NCBI GenBank assembly: GCA_945918815.1
Contig: CAMEIU010000039.1
Span: forward strand, 1-13,828
Source of the DNA: an uncultured Clostridia bacterium
GTDB lineage: Bacteria > Bacillota > Clostridia > Oscillospirales > Oscillospiraceae
DNA length: 13,828 bases
Direction of reading: 5' to 3'
Part shown: positions 13,768-13,828 of the stretch, one piece after another
How positions within the stretch are numbered: position 1 is the first letter of the stretch
How the letters are laid out: each line of letters opens with the position of its first letter
Translations under genes and position numbers: made by a program
Notes under the pieces: model-generated
Databases searched by the model: none
Seen by the model: the letters and a program-made list of their open reading frames with translations, nothing else
Told to the model about the DNA's origin: nothing

Positions 13768-13828
13768 GGACGATTAGCTCAGCTGGTAGAGCATTCGCTT
13801 GACGTGCGAAGGGTCAGCGGTTCGAGTC
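13768..13828 (+). tRNA. tRNA-Val (anticodon GAC), cut by the window end
   Basis: The 5' acceptor strand GGACGAT, D arm GCTC-AGCTGGTA-GAGC, anticodon arm TTCGC-TTGACGT-GCGAA (anticodon GAC) and the first half of the T arm (AGCGG-TTCGAGT) are present. The 3' T stem and acceptor strand lie beyond the window. It may be the first gene of another tRNA cluster. Confidence 0.93.

Noticed and set aside
1..13828. CRISPR array, toxin-antitoxin pair, or defence operon
   Set aside because: No evenly spaced direct repeats, no Cas-like, nuclease, methylase or small toxin-like genes were found; the integrase is the only mobile-element protein in view.

Overview
This is chromosomal DNA from a high-GC Firmicute, most likely a gut clostridium of the Oscillospirales (Oscillospiraceae/Ruminococcaceae type). 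The reasons are: strong AGGAGG-like ribosome sites; sigma-A promoters with 17-bp spacers; tRNA genes with encoded CCA; an SLH-domain surface protein; a Gram-positive LCP cell-wall ligase; a clostridial-type adenine deaminase; and short palindromic intergenic repeats of the kinds seen in gut clostridia. The genus is an inference and was not tested.

Layout. At 29-958 (-) lies a tyrosine recombinase, lower in GC than its neighbours. It sits directly after the 3' end of a five-gene tRNA operon (1064-1558, -; transcription order Gly-Arg-His-Gln-Lys) that has its own consensus promoter and intrinsic terminator. This looks like one end of an integrated element extending off the left edge. At 1776-2831 (+) is a degenerate PaaK/CapK-like protein with its own promoter and terminator. 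A 156-bp palindromic repeat follows at 2945-3100.

Minus-strand block 6155-3168: an LCP-family cell-wall ligase with a long cytoplasmic tail, a YbaK/ProX-type aminoacyl-tRNA deacylase, and a D-2-hydroxyacid dehydrogenase. The last two overlap by ATGA and are probably translationally coupled. A 14-bp perfect hairpin lies between the LCP gene and the deacylase. A divergent promoter pair at 6195-6327 separates this block from the plus-strand block.

Plus-strand block 6380-11517: a DUF362 protein ending in a two-cluster ferredoxin domain, an acyl-CoA synthetase, a seven-helix HGSNAT-like (DUF1624) membrane acyltransferase, and a secreted SLH protein that ends in an intrinsic terminator. The gaps between these genes hold palindromic repeats, so only DUF362 and the ligase look likely to be co-transcribed.

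Right end: a 137-bp MITE-like repeat (11607-11743), then adenine deaminase (13568-11838, -). It is transcribed away from a tRNA-Val gene that is cut off by the window end and has a perfect consensus promoter.

Most of the window is ordinary housekeeping and envelope content. I do not see a complete, clearly new defence or biosynthetic system. The points most worth a second look are the integrase/tRNA boundary, the PaaK-like probable pseudoenzyme, the deacylase-dehydrogenase pair, the ferredoxin-DUF362/CoA-ligase pair, and four different small palindromic repeats.
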